A stretch of 55,632 nucleotides of DNA from Floricoccus penangensis (GCF_001832885.1 NZ_MKIQ01000006.1:1-55632), one strand, 5' to 3'; positions 15,596 to 25,045 are shown, counted from the stretch's first letter. Notes: generated from the sequence alone by a model not told the origin. Numbers and translations are program-made.

Positions 15596-17086
15596 ATGTC
15601 ATTAATATATCAAAGTACAAGAGATAAGAACAATCAAGTAACATCAAGTCAAGCAATACTTCAAGGTCTTGCAGTTGATGGGGGGCTATATGTTCCTACA
15701 GTTATTCCAAATATTGACTTAGATTTTGATTTCTTAAAAAATGCAAGTTATCAAGAGGTAGCAAAAGTTATTTTGTCTGTATTTCTCGATGATTTTACAG
15801 AGGAAGAACTTTCTTATTGTATTGATAATGCATATGACAAAAAATTTGATGATTCTTTAATTGCTCCTTTGATGAAGGTAGGTGAACACTATAATTTAGA
15901 ATTATTCCATGGAAACACAATAGCTTTTAAAGATATGGCCCTATCGATATTACCTTATTTACTTACAACTTCTGCTAAAAAAGAAGGAGTTGAAAATGAA
16001 ATTGTAATCCTTACTGCTACAAGTGGAGACACTGGTAAGGCTGCGATGGCTGGATTTGCTGATGTTCCTAATACTCAAATTATTGTTTTTTATCCAAAAG
16101 ATGGCGTAAGTGAGATTCAAAAACAGCAGATGGTTACTCAAACGGGTGACAACACACATGTTGTTGCTATAGATGGTAATTTTGATGATGCTCAGACTCA
16201 AGTTAAGAAGATGTTCAATGATACTGACCTTAGGGAGAAGATGCTAGCTAACAATAAGCAATTTTCAAGTGCTAACTCGATGAATATCGGTCGACTAGTA
16301 CCACAAATCGTCTATTATGTTTATGCTTACGCTCAGCTCCTGAAAAATGGTGCAATAGTGGAAGGTGAGAAAGTTAATTTTAGCGTTCCAACAGGTAATT
16401 TCGGAAATATTTTAGCTGCCTACTATGCTAAACAGATTGGTTTACCAATTAATAAATTAATCTGTGCTTCAAATGAAAACAATGTTCTAACAGACTTCTT
16501 TAATACAGGAGCCTATGATAGGAATCGTGATTTCTTTGTTACATCAAGCCCGTCAATGGATATTTTGGTTTCTAGTAATCTAGAAAGATTAGTTTTCCAT
16601 GCAACAGGTAATAATGATGTTGAAACACGTGACTTGATGGATAAGCTAGTTCAAAGTGGCAAGTATGAAATATCTGATGAGATGAATAATAACTTGGAAG
16701 ATTTTATTGCAGGTTTTGCCAGTCAAAAACAAACAAGCGATGAAATAGCTACTATCTCTAATAAATTCTCTTATGTGGAAGACCCTCATACTGCAGTGGC
16801 AAATGCAGTTTATGATATTTATAAGGAAGGGGCAGATGATAAGACAATCACAGTTGTTGTTTCAACTGCTAGTCCTTATAAATTCCCACGTGTAGTAGTT
16901 GAAGCATTAACTAGTAAAACAAGTGAGCTAGATGACTTTGCTTTAGTTGATGAACTTGAGAAATTATCAGGAGTTAAACCACCTGCTGCAGTTAAAGATT
17001 TGAAGACAGCGCCTGTTCTTCATAAAACAGTAGTTGATGTTGATCAAATGCAAAATGAAGTTGAAAAATATTTGAAATTAAAATAA
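15596..17086 (+). CDS. thrC: Threonine synthase
   Basis: This PLP enzyme converts O-phosphohomoserine to threonine. Lys112 in NTIAFKDMALS is the expected PLP lysine, and the phosphate-binding glycine loop is SVPTGNFGNILA. The N-terminal YQSTRD..VTSSQAILQGLAVDGGLYVP is typical of the long (about 496-residue) form. AAGGAGAA precedes the ATG. It is monocistronic, with its own promoter, CodY-like boxes and terminator. Threonine feeds isoleucine synthesis by ilvA further right in the window. Confidence 0.96.
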   Translation: MSLIYQSTRDKNNQVTSSQAILQGLAVDGGLYVPTVIPNIDLDFDFLKNASYQEVAKVILSVFLDDFTEEELSYCIDNAYDKKFDDSLIAPLMKVGEHYNLELFHGNTIAFKDMALSILPYLLTTSAKKEGVENEIVILTATSGDTGKAAMAGFADVPNTQIIVFYPKDGVSEIQKQQMVTQTGDNTHVVAIDGNFDDAQTQVKKMFNDTDLREKMLANNKQFSSANSMNIGRLVPQIVYYVYAYAQLLKNGAIVEGEKVNFSVPTGNFGNILAAYYAKQIGLPINKLICASNENNVLTDFFNTGAYDRNRDFFVTSSPSMDILVSSNLERLVFHATGNNDVETRDLMDKLVQSGKYEISDEMNNNLEDFIAGFASQKQTSDEIATISNKFSYVEDPHTAVANAVYDIYKEGADDKTITVVVSTASPYKFPRVVVEALTSKTSELDDFALVDELEKLSGVKPPAAVKDLKTAPVLHKTVVDVDQMQNEVEKYLKLK

Positions 17087-17602
17087 AGAATCGAGGGAAT
17101 TAGTTTCCCTCGATTTTTTGGCTATTTTATTAATGTATGATTCAAATAATACATCTATAAGAAAGATAAATAGTACTATCATATGGAGATTTAAACTATT
17201 ATTTGTATCAATAAGAGTTATGAACCAGAGCATTATTATACTCACGTTAGCAACAAAATATTTTTTAGAAATAGTTTGTAGTGCTAACTTGTAGTTTCTC
17301 TCATCAGTCAACTCAATCCTTTTTTTGTGGAGGACATTTTCATCTTTCATCTCGCTATATTCGTTATAAAGCATGTAGAGGTGGTAGCTAATAAAAATAA
17401 GTGAAAGTGTAGTTGCGAGCACGGGACTATTTTTAAAGACAATACTTGATAAAAGAAAAACAATAAAAGTAACCATAAGAGTTAAGGTTATAATCTTCAA
17501 AGGAAAAATCTTTTTTCGATAAAGCTTTTCGAATTTATCATCTGTTGAATAGTCATCCAAATCAAATAAATACCATAATAAATTACTTGAATCCCAAAAC
17601 AT
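17078..17602 (-). CDS. Small membrane protein, DUF3278-like
   Basis: The product has 174 residues and four probable membrane helices in two pairs (about 35-75 and 115-155), with the opening SNLLWYLFDLDDYS and a central KRIELTDERN motif. The next gene (17663-18127) has the same layout, so the two are probably paralogues. I recognise the pattern as DUF3278-like from Firmicutes; function unknown. I place the start at ATG 17602 after AGAAAGGGG rather than at the in-frame TTG 17629. The last nine bases overlap thrC, and the C-terminus is encoded by the thrC terminator hairpin. Confidence 0.7.
   Translation of the reverse strand: MFWDSSNLLWYLFDLDDYSTDDKFEKLYRKKIFPLKIITLTLMVTFIVFLLSSIVFKNSPVLATTLSLIFISYHLYMLYNEYSEMKDENVLHKKRIELTDERNYKLALQTISKKYFVANVSIIMLWFITLIDTNNSLNLHMIVLFIFLIDVLFESYINKIAKKSRETNSLDSLF
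17089..17117. terminator. Terminator of thrC, also coding on the minus strand
   Basis: An 11-bp stem (AATCGAGGGAA / TTCCCTCGATT) is followed on the plus strand by six T. The convergent minus-strand gene runs through this hairpin and ends at 17078, inside the thrC coding end. On the minus strand the hairpin is followed by a weaker T-rich tract. Confidence 0.88.
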
Positions 17603-17662
17603 ATAAGGCCCCTTTCTGATAAAAAGCAAACTTTCTTCTATATAAATGATTAACTATTAATT

Positions 17663-18127
17663 TTAAAAATCTTTTTCTTCTGGAAAAGGAAAAGAAATAT
17701 AAATACCGTTGATAAGGGATAAAATAATTACTGACATCAATAATAGATCTATATTATTTGTTAATATACCTAAGCCTGTGATAAGTATAAGTCCTAAATA
17801 ATTAATAACTTCTAATTTAGTGAATGCAATTCTCACAATTTGTAAATTTCTCTCGTCTAAAAGTTCAATTCGAGCTTTCTTTAAATTTTGAGAATTACTG
17901 TAGTATTTAATATCACGTGCTGTACCCTTAACGGCGAATGTAATACAAATGCTGCAGATTAAAACGTTGATTAAAGTAGAATGAAATAATAAATTTACAG
18001 ATGCTGTTAAAATGATTGTAAGTACCATATATTCAATAATATTTATAAATAAAATTTTTTTGAAAAATAATTCTTTTACATCTGAATCACTTTTTAGTTT
18101 ATTAAGATCAAATAAATACCAAATCAT
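17663..18127 (-). CDS. Small membrane protein, DUF3278-like paralogue
   Basis: The 154-residue product begins MIWYLFDLNKLKSD and has four hydrophobic stretches and the motif ARIELLDERN between the helix pairs, as in its neighbour. Its start overlaps the stop of the XRE regulator gene (ATGA), with AGGAGG inside the upstream gene, so translation is coupled. The tandem pairing with an XRE regulator suggests the regulator controls these membrane proteins. No enzymatic motif is seen and I can assign no function. Confidence 0.68.
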   Translation of the reverse strand: MIWYLFDLNKLKSDSDVKELFFKKILFINIIEYMVLTIILTASVNLLFHSTLINVLICSICITFAVKGTARDIKYYSNSQNLKKARIELLDERNLQIVRIAFTKLEVINYLGLILITGLGILTNNIDLLLMSVIILSLINGIYISFPFPEEKDF

Positions 18128-18333
18128 AAATTTTCCTCCTCCAGGTCAAAAATGAAAATGTCTTCTATGGTTTTATCAAAGTATTGAGCAATTTTATGTG
18201 CTAATACTAATGATGCCTTATATTTTCCAGATTCAAGTGAAATAATTGTTTGTCTAGATACCTCTAAGATATCAGCTAGTGCTGTTTGTGATATACCTTC
18301 AGCTTCTCTCAGTTCTCTAAGTCTAGTTTTCAT
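18124..18333 (-). CDS. XRE-family transcriptional regulator
   Basis: The 69-residue protein is essentially one Cro/C1-type helix-turn-helix: MKTRLRELREAEGISQTALA, then DILEVSRQTIISLESGKYKAS, then an acidic tail. It is similar to the small YozG-type regulators that stand next to membrane-protein genes in Firmicutes. ATG 18333 is preferred to the in-frame TTG 18339. A strong promoter and a palindrome AAGTATACTT lie upstream, so autoregulation is likely. It is the first gene of a three-gene minus-strand operon. Confidence 0.85.
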   Translation of the reverse strand: MKTRLRELREAEGISQTALADILEVSRQTIISLESGKYKASLVLAHKIAQYFDKTIEDIFIFDLEEENL

Positions 18334-18351
18334 ATGCAATGTCTTTCTGTT

Positions 18352-18361
18352 AAGTATACTT
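18352..18361. promoter_or_regulatory. Putative operator of the XRE module
   Basis: AAGTATACTT is a perfect 10-bp palindrome just downstream of the -10 element of the minus-strand promoter. A related dyad, ACTTGAAGT at 18366-18374, overlaps the -10 itself. Binding of the encoded regulator here is an inference. Confidence 0.4.
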
Positions 18362-18370
18362 TACACTTGA

Positions 18371-18399
18371 AGTATAAAATATAAAAACTTCATTGTCAA
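18371..18399 (-). promoter_or_regulatory. Promoter of the XRE/membrane-protein operon
   Basis: On the minus strand, a consensus TTGACA (18394-18399), 17-base spacer and TATACT (18371-18376). It is one of the best promoter matches in the window. Confidence 0.82.
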
Positions 18400-18456
18400 G
18401 CTAGCTTTACATATCAAAGAAATAAAAAATATTTTTCAATTTATAAGGAAAAAGAC

Positions 18457-18485
18457 TTGCAAAGACAAAAACATTTTGTTAGTAT
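18457..18485 (+). promoter_or_regulatory. Promoter of the S10 ribosomal operon
   Basis: TTGCAA (18457-18462), exactly 17 bases, TAGTAT (18480-18485). Transcription would start near 18492, giving a leader of about 130 bases before rpsJ. Confidence 0.8.
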
Positions 18486-18492
18486 AGTCAAG

Positions 18493-18610
18493 TACTGCGT
18501 AAAGCGCAGACTATGGCATTGAAGCAAGAGGTTGCGACACACCCGGGAGCATTGCCAAGCCCGAAATGTTGGTTTTCTTGTGGAGCTAGCCTATTCAAGA
18601 CAATAGACGA
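18493..18610 (+). promoter_or_regulatory. Structured leader of the S10 operon
   Basis: The 5' untranslated region is much richer in G+C than its surroundings, with local pairing such as CTGCG / CGCAG near 18496-18510 and several C- and G-rich segments up to 18560. Leaders of this kind in Firmicutes S10 operons are thought to bind a ribosomal protein for feedback control; that role here is an inference. Confidence 0.45.
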
Positions 18611-18621
18611 GAGGAGAAAAA

Positions 18622-18930
18622 ATGGCAAACAAAAAAATTCGCATTCGTTTGAAAGCTTACGAACATCGTATCCTTGATCAAGCGGCTGAAAAGATCGTAG
18701 AAACTACAAAACGTACAGGTGCTAAAGTAAGTGGACCAATTCCATTACCAACTGACCGTAGCCTATACACAATCATCCGTGCGACTCATAAATACAAAGA
18801 TAGCCGTGAACAATTCGAAATGCGCACACACAAACGCTTAATCGATATCATCGAACCAACTCAAAAAACAGTTGATGCATTGATGAAACTTGATTTACCA
18901 AGCGGTGTAAACATCGAAATTAAATTATAA
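18622..18930 (+). CDS. rpsJ: 30S ribosomal protein S10
   Basis: The 102-residue S10 has the conserved sequences [17 protein letters not shown] and [14 protein letters not shown], and ends at VNIEIKL. It is a small-subunit head protein that also forms the NusE antitermination partner. It is the first gene of the S10 operon, after a strong promoter, a structured leader and GAGGAG. Codon choice (CGT, CTT, GGT) is that of highly expressed genes, unlike the AT-rich com genes to the left. Confidence 0.98.
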   Translation: MANKKIRIRLKAYEHRILDQAAEKIVETTKRTGAKVSGPIPLPTDRSLYTIIRATHKYKDSREQFEMRTHKRLIDIIEPTQKTVDALMKLDLPSGVNIEIKL

Positions 18931-18944
18931 GAAAGGGAACTCTA

Positions 18945-19571
18945 ATGACAAAAGGAATCTTAGGGAAAAAAGTGGGAATGACCCAAATCTTCACTGAGTC
19001 TGGAGAATTAATTCCAGTAACTGTCATCGAAGCAACTCCAAACGTTGTTCTTCAAGTTAAAACTGTTGAAACTGACGGTTATGAAGCAACACAAGTTGGT
19101 TTTGATGATAAACGTGAAGTTTTGAGTAACAAACCTGCCAAAGGTCATGTTGCTAAAGCAAATACGGCTCCTAAGCGCTTCATTCGTGAATTTAAAGGTA
19201 TTGAAGGCTTAGAAGTTGGTTCAGAAATTACTGTCGATACATTCGCAGCTGGAGATATCGTTGATGTCACAGGTACGACTAAAGGTAAAGGTTTCCAAGG
19301 GGTTATTAAACGCCACGGGCAATCACGCGGGCCAATGGCTCACGGTTCTCGTTACCACCGTCGTCCAGGGTCAATGGGTCCTGTAGCGCCTAACCGCGTG
19401 TTCAAAAATAAACACTTGGCAGGTCGTATGGGTGGTAACCGTGTAACAATTCAAAATCTTGAAGTTGCACAAGTAGTTCCAGAAAAGAATGTTATCCTTA
19501 TTAAAGGTAATGTTCCTGGATCTAAAAAATCGCTCATCACAATCAAAACTGCAGTAAAATCTGCGAAATAA
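18945..19571 (+). CDS. rplC: 50S ribosomal protein L3
   Basis: The 208-residue L3 begins [14 protein letters not shown] and has the extended loop [19 protein letters not shown] that reaches towards the peptidyl transferase centre, then [12 protein letters not shown]. It is an early-assembly protein binding the 3' end of 23S rRNA. It lies 14 bases after rpsJ, with GAAAGGGA as binding site, and is co-transcribed. Confidence 0.98.
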   Translation: MTKGILGKKVGMTQIFTESGELIPVTVIEATPNVVLQVKTVETDGYEATQVGFDDKREVLSNKPAKGHVAKANTAPKRFIREFKGIEGLEVGSEITVDTFAAGDIVDVTGTTKGKGFQGVIKRHGQSRGPMAHGSRYHRRPGSMGPVAPNRVFKNKHLAGRMGGNRVTIQNLEVAQVVPEKNVILIKGNVPGSKKSLITIKTAVKSAK

Positions 19572-19595
19572 TAGAGAAGGGAGAAACTTACCAAA

Positions 19596-20222
19596 ATGGC
19601 TAACGTAGCATTATTTAAACAAGATGGTAGCAAAGCTGGCGAAGTTACTCTGAATGACGCAGTATTTGGTATTGAACCAAATGAAACTGTAGTTTTCGAT
19701 GTAATCCTAAGCCAACGTGCTAGCAAACGCCAAGGTACACATGCTGTTAAAAATCGTTCAGCAGTATCTGGTGGTGGTCGTAAACCATGGCGTCAAAAGG
19801 GTACTGGACGCGCTCGTCAAGGATCAATCCGTAGCCCACAATGGCGTGGTGGTGGAGTAGTCTTCGGACCAAACCCACGTAGCTATGCATACAAACTTCC
19901 ACAAAAAGTTCGTCAATTAGCACTTAAATCTGTTTACTCAGAAAAAGTTGCTGAAGACAAACTTGTTGCTGTTGATGCATTAAACTTTGACGCACCAAAA
20001 ACTAGCGAATTTACAAAAGTTCTTTCAGCACTAGCAATCGACAAGAAAGTTCTTGTTATTGTAGAAAACGAAGGAAATGAATTTGCTGAACTATCTGCTC
20101 GTAACATTTCAAACGTACAAGTAACAACTGCTAACTCAGCAAGTGTACTTGATATCGTTAACAATGATAAATTATTGGTTACTCAAGCAGCTCTATCTCA
20201 AATCGAGGAGGTCCTTGCATAA
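19596..20222 (+). CDS. rplD: 50S ribosomal protein L4
   Basis: The 208-residue L4 contains the characteristic tunnel loop [16 protein letters not shown] and [12 protein letters not shown]. It lines the peptide exit tunnel and in other bacteria is the repressor of the S10 operon, making it the first candidate ligand of the leader upstream of rpsJ. The stop codon overlaps the rplW start (TAATG). Confidence 0.98.
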   Translation: MANVALFKQDGSKAGEVTLNDAVFGIEPNETVVFDVILSQRASKRQGTHAVKNRSAVSGGGRKPWRQKGTGRARQGSIRSPQWRGGGVVFGPNPRSYAYKLPQKVRQLALKSVYSEKVAEDKLVAVDALNFDAPKTSEFTKVLSALAIDKKVLVIVENEGNEFAELSARNISNVQVTTANSASVLDIVNNDKLLVTQAALSQIEEVLA

Positions 20223-20509
20223 TGAACCTTTATGATGTAATCAAAAAGCCAATCATCACTGAAGCATCTATGCTTGCAATGGATGAAAAGAAATATACTT
20301 TTGAAGTTGACTCACGTGCTCACAAATTAGTTATCAAACAAGCTGTTGAAGCTGCCTTTGATGGAGTAAAAGTTGCTTCTGTAAATACAATTAACGTTAA
20401 ACCAAAAGCAAAACGTGTCGGACGTTATTCTGGATATACAAACAAGTATAAAAAAGCAATCATCACACTAACAGAAGATTCTAAGAACATCGAAATCTTC
20501 GGTGAATAA
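20222..20509 (+). CDS. rplW: 50S ribosomal protein L23
   Basis: The 95-residue L23 begins [16 protein letters not shown] and contains the loop [20 protein letters not shown]. It sits at the tunnel exit and docks signal recognition particle and trigger factor. It is translationally coupled to rplD by a one-base overlap, with GGAGG inside the end of rplD. Confidence 0.98.
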   Translation: MNLYDVIKKPIITEASMLAMDEKKYTFEVDSRAHKLVIKQAVEAAFDGVKVASVNTINVKPKAKRVGRYSGYTNKYKKAIITLTEDSKNIEIFGE

Positions 20510-20525
20510 TTAAAGGAGGAAAAAC

Positions 20526-21359
20526 GTGGGAATTAAAGTTTATAAACCTACCACTAACGGTCGTCGTAATATGACTGGTAGCGACTTTGCAGAAATCACT
20601 ACAAGTACTCCTGAAAAGAGCTTGTTAGTTTCTCTAAAAAGCAAAGCAGGTCGTAACAACAACGGTCGTATCACTGTTCGTCACCAAGGTGGTGGACACA
20701 AACGTAAATACCGTTTAGTTGACTTCAAACGTACTAAAGATGGCGTTGTTGCTAAAGTATCACAAATCGAATATGATCCAAACCGTTCAGCTAATATTGC
20801 ATTAATTACATACTCTGACGGTATCAAATCTTACATTCTTGCACCTAAAGGTCTAGAAGTTGGAATGACTGTTGTTTCAGGTCCTGATGCAGATATTAAA
20901 GTTGGTAATACATTACCACTTGCTAATATCCCAGTTGGTACATTGATTCACAACATCGAACTTAAACCTGGTAAAGGTGGACAACTTATCCGTTCTGCTG
21001 GAACAAGTGCACAAGTACTTGGTAATGAAGGTAAATACGTATTAGTTCGTCTTAACTCTGGTGAAGTTCGTATGATTCTTTCAACTTGCCGTGCAACTAT
21101 TGGTGTAGTTGGGAATGAACAACACAGCCTTATCAACATTGGTAAAGCTGGACGTAACCGTTGGAAGGGTATCCGCCCAACTGTACGTGGATCTGTAATG
21201 AACCCGAACGATCACCCACACGGTGGTGGTGAAGGTAAACAACCAGTTGGTCGTAAAGCTCCAGTATCACCTTGGGGACAACCAGCAATCGGACTTAAAA
21301 CACGTAGCAAAAAAGCTAAATCTAATAAGCTTATTGTTCGTCGTCGCGGTCAAAAATAA
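20526..21359 (+). CDS. rplB: 50S ribosomal protein L2
   Basis: The 277-residue L2 starts with GTG ([18 protein letters not shown]) after AAAGGAGG. It has the conserved core GGGHKRKYR and the C-terminal [15 protein letters not shown] with the histidine needed near the peptidyl transferase centre. It is followed by an unusually long 128-base gap with two strong hairpins before rpsS. Confidence 0.98.
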   Translation: MGIKVYKPTTNGRRNMTGSDFAEITTSTPEKSLLVSLKSKAGRNNNGRITVRHQGGGHKRKYRLVDFKRTKDGVVAKVSQIEYDPNRSANIALITYSDGIKSYILAPKGLEVGMTVVSGPDADIKVGNTLPLANIPVGTLIHNIELKPGKGGQLIRSAGTSAQVLGNEGKYVLVRLNSGEVRMILSTCRATIGVVGNEQHSLINIGKAGRNRWKGIRPTVRGSVMNPNDHPHGGGEGKQPVGRKAPVSPWGQPAIGLKTRSKKAKSNKLIVRRRGQK

Positions 21360-21385
21360 ATCTTCAAAGTTGAAATTTTACAAGG

Positions 21386-21408
21386 AGTTGATTGCTTAGC
21401 AATCAACT
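21386..21408 (+). other. Hairpin in the rplB-rpsS gap
   Basis: A perfect 10-bp stem (AGTTGATTGC / GCAATCAACT) with loop TTA; flanking CAAG (21381) and CTTG (21411) can extend it. No T run follows, so it does not look like an intrinsic terminator. Confidence 0.7.
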
Positions 21409-21433
21409 ATCTTGTTGAAATATATCAATCCGC

Positions 21434-21460
21434 CAACCCTGCCATAGTAGCAGTCGTGGT
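21434..21460 (+). other. Second hairpin in the rplB-rpsS gap
   Basis: AACC-CTGC pairs with GCAG-TCGT-GGTT around the loop CATAGTA, leaving a four-base bulge. The segment is richer in G+C than ordinary intergenic DNA here, and it ends shortly before the rpsS ribosome binding site. A regulatory or processing role is inferred. Confidence 0.5.
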
Positions 21461-21487
21461 TAATATTTAAAGGAGAAATTAAATAAA

Positions 21488-21766
21488 ATGGGACGCAGTC
21501 TTAAAAAAGGACCTTTCGTCGATGAGCATTTAATGAAAAAAGTTGAAGCTCAAGCAAATGACGAAAAGAAAAAAGTAATTAAAACTTGGTCACGTCGTTC
21601 AACGATTTTCCCAAGTTTCATCGGATACACTATCGCTGTTTATGATGGACGTAAACATGTACCAGTTTACATTCAAGAAGACATGGTAGGTCACAAGCTT
21701 GGTGAATTTGCACCAACTCGTACTTACAAAGGTCACGCAGCAGACGATAAGAAAACAAGACGTTAA
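21488..21766 (+). CDS. rpsS: 30S ribosomal protein S19
   Basis: The 92-residue S19 begins [20 protein letters not shown] and contains [23 protein letters not shown]. It lies in the head of the small subunit near the decoding region. AAAGGAG precedes the ATG. Upstream, two hairpins interrupt the otherwise tight operon, suggesting a control or RNA processing point between rplB and rpsS. Confidence 0.98.
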
Positions 21767-21781
21767 TAGGAGGAGAATGAA

Positions 21782-22126
21782 ATGGCAGAAAATACTTCAG
21801 CTAAAGCTACTGCACGTACAGTACGCGTTTCGCCTCGTAAATCACGTTTGGTTATCGATTTGATCCGTGGAAAAAACATTGCAGAAGCAATTACAATTTT
21901 AAAATTTACACCAAATAAAGCAGCAGGAATTATTGAAAAAGTATTGAACTCAGCAGTTGCAAACGCTGAAAACAATCTTGGTCTTGAAAAAGCTGATTTG
22001 TATGTAAGCGAAGCATTCGTAAACGAAGGACCAACGATGAAACGTTTCCGTCCACGTGCGAAAGGTAGTGCTTCACCAATCAACAAACGTACAAGCCACA
22101 TTACAGTGGTTGTAAAAGAAAAATAA
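21782..22126 (+). CDS. rplV: 50S ribosomal protein L22
   Basis: The 114-residue L22 has the conserved N-terminal [18 protein letters not shown] and the C-terminal tunnel hairpin [21 protein letters not shown], which contacts the exit tunnel and macrolide site. It follows rpsS after 15 bases with AGGAGG and is tightly coupled to rpsC. Confidence 0.98.
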   Translation: MAENTSAKATARTVRVSPRKSRLVIDLIRGKNIAEAITILKFTPNKAAGIIEKVLNSAVANAENNLGLEKADLYVSEAFVNEGPTMKRFRPRAKGSASPINKRTSHITVVVKEK

Positions 22127-22138
22127 GGAGGTAAAATC

Positions 22139-22792
22139 GTGGGTCAAAAAGTAAATCCAATCGGTATGCGTATCGGAGTTATCCGCGACTGGGATGCCAA
22201 GTGGTATGCTGAAAAAGAATACGCGGATTACCTTCATGAAGATCTTGCAATCCGTAATCTTATTCAAACTCGTTTAGCAGATGCTTCAGTATCAACTATT
22301 GAAACTGAACGTGCTGTGAATAAAGTAATCGTTACTATTCACACTGCTAAACCAGGTATGGTAATCGGTAAAAGTGGAGCAAACGTTGATGCACTTCGTG
22401 CAGATTTGAATGCTCTTACTGGAAAACAAGTTCATATCAACATTGTTGAAATCAAGAAACCTGATCTTGATGCTCATCTAGTTGGTGAAGGAATTGCACG
22501 TCAATTAGAAGCACGTGTAGCATTCCGTCGTGCACAAAAACAAGCTATCCAACGTACAATGCGTGCTGGAGCTCGAGGAATTAAAACTCAAGTATCTGGT
22601 CGTTTGAATGGTGCTGATATCGCTCGTGCTGAAGGTTATTCAGAAGGAACTGTTCCTTTACATACACTTCGCTCAGATATCGACTATGCTTGGGAAGAAG
22701 CTGATACAACTTACGGTAAACTAGGTGTTAAAGTCTGGATCGACCGTGGAGAAATTCTTCCAACAAGAAAATCAGTGAAAGGAGATAAATAG
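22139..22792 (+). CDS. rpsC: 30S ribosomal protein S3
   Basis: The 217-residue S3 starts at a GTG ([21 protein letters not shown]) after AAGGAGG. It has the KH-domain [11 protein letters not shown] (GxxG type) and the C-terminal [11 protein letters not shown]. It lines the mRNA entry channel. It is separated from rplP by only three bases. Confidence 0.98.
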   Translation: MGQKVNPIGMRIGVIRDWDAKWYAEKEYADYLHEDLAIRNLIQTRLADASVSTIETERAVNKVIVTIHTAKPGMVIGKSGANVDALRADLNALTGKQVHINIVEIKKPDLDAHLVGEGIARQLEARVAFRRAQKQAIQRTMRAGARGIKTQVSGRLNGADIARAEGYSEGTVPLHTLRSDIDYAWEEADTTYGKLGVKVWIDRGEILPTRKSVKGDK

Positions 22793-22795
22793 TTC

Positions 22796-23221
22796 ATGTT
22801 AGTACCTAAACGTGTAAAACACCGTCGTGAGTTCCGTGGGAAAATGCGTGGTGAAGCTAAAGGTGGTAAAGAAGTATCATTCGGTGAATACGGTCTTCAA
22901 GCGACAACAAGTCATTGGATTACTAACCGCCAAATCGAAGCTGCCCGTATCGCAATGACTCGTTACATGAAGCGTGGTGGGAAAGTTTGGATTAAAATCT
23001 TCCCTCACAAATCATACACAAGTAAAGCCATTGGGGTTCGTATGGGTAAAGGTAAAGGGGCTCCAGAAGGCTGGGTTGCACCAGTTAAACGCGGTAAAGT
23101 AATGTTCGAAATCGCAGGAGTTTCTGAAGAGGTTGCTCGTGAAGCTCTACGCCTTGCTTCTCATAAATTGCCAGTAAAAACTAAGATTGTAAAACGTACG
23201 GAGGATTCAAATGAAGCTTAA
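22796..23221 (+). CDS. rplP: 50S ribosomal protein L16
   Basis: The 141-residue L16 begins [19 protein letters not shown] and contains [17 protein letters not shown] and [15 protein letters not shown]. It is close to the tRNA sites and is one of the late-assembling proteins. It overlaps the rpmC start by 11 bases, so the two are translationally coupled. Confidence 0.98.
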   Translation: MLVPKRVKHRREFRGKMRGEAKGGKEVSFGEYGLQATTSHWITNRQIEAARIAMTRYMKRGGKVWIKIFPHKSYTSKAIGVRMGKGKGAPEGWVAPVKRGKVMFEIAGVSEEVAREALRLASHKLPVKTKIVKRTEDSNEA

Positions 23222-23417
23222 TGAAGTAAAAACACTTTTGACTGAACTTCGTGGACTTTCTGCAGATGAGCTTGCAAATCGTGAGCAAGAACTTAAGAAA
23301 GAATTATTCGAACTACGTTTTCAAGCTGCAGCTGGTCAACTTGAAAATACAGCGAAAATTGACGAAGTTAAAAAATCAATCGCACGTGTAAAAACTGTTG
23401 CACGTGAATCAAAATAA
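23211..23417 (+). CDS. rpmC: 50S ribosomal protein L29
   Basis: The 68-residue helical protein carries the family pattern [20 protein letters not shown] and ends in [11 protein letters not shown]. It sits near the tunnel exit next to L23. It starts inside the end of rplP with an upstream GGAGG. Confidence 0.97.
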   Translation: MKLNEVKTLLTELRGLSADELANREQELKKELFELRFQAAAGQLENTAKIDEVKKSIARVKTVARESK

Positions 23418-23436
23418 TAGATAGGGGAGGAAGATC

Positions 23437-23700
23437 ATGTCTGAACGTAACCAACGTAAAGTTTATCAAGGTCGTGTGGTATCTGACAAAATGGATAAAA
23501 CAATAACTGTTGTTGTCGAAACTAAACGTAACCACCCTGTCTATGGTAAACGTATTAACTATTCTAAAAAATACAAAGCTCATGACGAAAACAATCAAGC
23601 GAAAACAGGCGACATCGTTCGCATTATGGAAACTCGTCCATTGTCAAAAGACAAACGTTTCCGCTTAGTTGAAATCGTTGAAGAAGCTGTAATTATCTAA
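23437..23700 (+). CDS. rpsQ: 30S ribosomal protein S17
   Basis: The 87-residue S17 begins [20 protein letters not shown] and contains the OB-fold sequence [19 protein letters not shown]. It is a primary 16S rRNA binder in the body of the subunit. GGGGAGG precedes the ATG. Confidence 0.98.
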   Translation: MSERNQRKVYQGRVVSDKMDKTITVVVETKRNHPVYGKRINYSKKYKAHDENNQAKTGDIVRIMETRPLSKDKRFRLVEIVEEAVII

Positions 23701-23706
23701 ATCTGA

Positions 23707-24090
<384 letters not shown>

Positions 24091-24111
24091 TAATAGAATA
24101 ATCGCATAGTC

Positions 24112-24146
24112 CCCTCCTCTAATTTGAGTGAGGGTGTCCATTGGAC
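24112..24146 (+). other. Two hairpins between rplN and rplX
   Basis: CCCTCCTC pairs with GAG-t-GAGGG (one bulged T, loop TAATTT) at 24112-24134. It is followed by GTCC-ATT-GGAC at 24136-24146. No T run follows. The gap is 83 bases, against 10-25 for most neighbours. Confidence 0.6.
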
Positions 24147-24173
24147 GTAAGAAAATAAAGGAGAAACCTAATA

Positions 24174-24479
24174 ATGTTTGTAAAAACAGGCGATAATGTT
24201 AAGGTCATTGCTGGTAAAGATAAAGGCAAGACTGGTAAAGTTATCAAAGCTTTACCAAAAGTAAATAAAGTTGTTGTTGAAGGTGTTGCTATTATGAAAA
24301 AACACCAAAAACCAAACAACGAAAATCCAAATGGTGCTATTCTTGAATTAGAAGCACCAATCAACGCATCAAATGTTCAAGTTCTTGACAAAAATGGTGT
24401 TGCTGGTCGTGTTGGATACAAAGTTGAAGGCGACAAAAAAGTTCGTTACAACAAAAAATCTGGCGAAATCCTAGATTAA
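24174..24479 (+). CDS. rplX: 50S ribosomal protein L24
   Basis: The 101-residue L24 has the KOW motif [20 protein letters not shown] at its N-terminus and then [14 protein letters not shown]. It is an assembly initiator near the tunnel exit. AAAGGAG precedes the ATG, after a gap with two hairpins. Confidence 0.98.
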   Translation: MFVKTGDNVKVIAGKDKGKTGKVIKALPKVNKVVVEGVAIMKKHQKPNNENPNGAILELEAPINASNVQVLDKNGVAGRVGYKVEGDKKVRYNKKSGEILD

Positions 24480-24502
24480 TCACGTAAGAGAGGAGGAAAA
24501 AA

Positions 24503-25045
24503 ATGGCTAATCGTTTAAAAGAAAAATATAGTGCTGAAGTAATTCCAGCTTTAACTGAAAAATTTAACTATACATCTGTTATGGCAGTGCCTAAAGTTGA
24601 GAAAATCGTTCTTAACATGGGTGTTGGTGATGCAGTAAATAACTCTAAGAACCTTGATAAAGCAGTTGAAGAACTTGCTATTATTTCAGGACAAAAACCA
24701 CTTATCACAAAAGCTAAGAAATCAATCGCTGGTTTCCGTTTACGTGAAGGTATGCCAATCGGTGCGAAAGTAACTCTTCGTGGCGAACGCATGTATGAAT
24801 TCTTAGATAAATTAGTAACTGTCTCTCTTCCACGTGTACGTGACTTCCACGGTGTGTCAAATAAATCATTTGATGGACGTGGTAACTACACACTAGGGGT
24901 GAAAGAACAACTAATTTTCCCAGAAATCAATTTTGACAATGTAGATAAAGTCCGTGGATTAGATGTAGTAATCGTTACTACTGCTAACACTGACGAAGAA
25001 GGACGCGAATTGCTTGCCCAAATGGGTATGCCGTTTGCTAAATAA
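24503..25045 (+). CDS. rplE: 50S ribosomal protein L5
   Basis: The 180-residue L5 has the conserved [16 protein letters not shown] and the loop [20 protein letters not shown], and ends in [11 protein letters not shown]. It binds 5S rRNA and contacts the P-site tRNA. AGAGGAGG precedes the start. Confidence 0.98.
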   Translation: MANRLKEKYSAEVIPALTEKFNYTSVMAVPKVEKIVLNMGVGDAVNNSKNLDKAVEELAIISGQKPLITKAKKSIAGFRLREGMPIGAKVTLRGERMYEFLDKLVTVSLPRVRDFHGVSNKSFDGRGNYTLGVKEQLIFPEINFDNVDKVRGLDVVIVTTANTDEEGRELLAQMGMPFAK

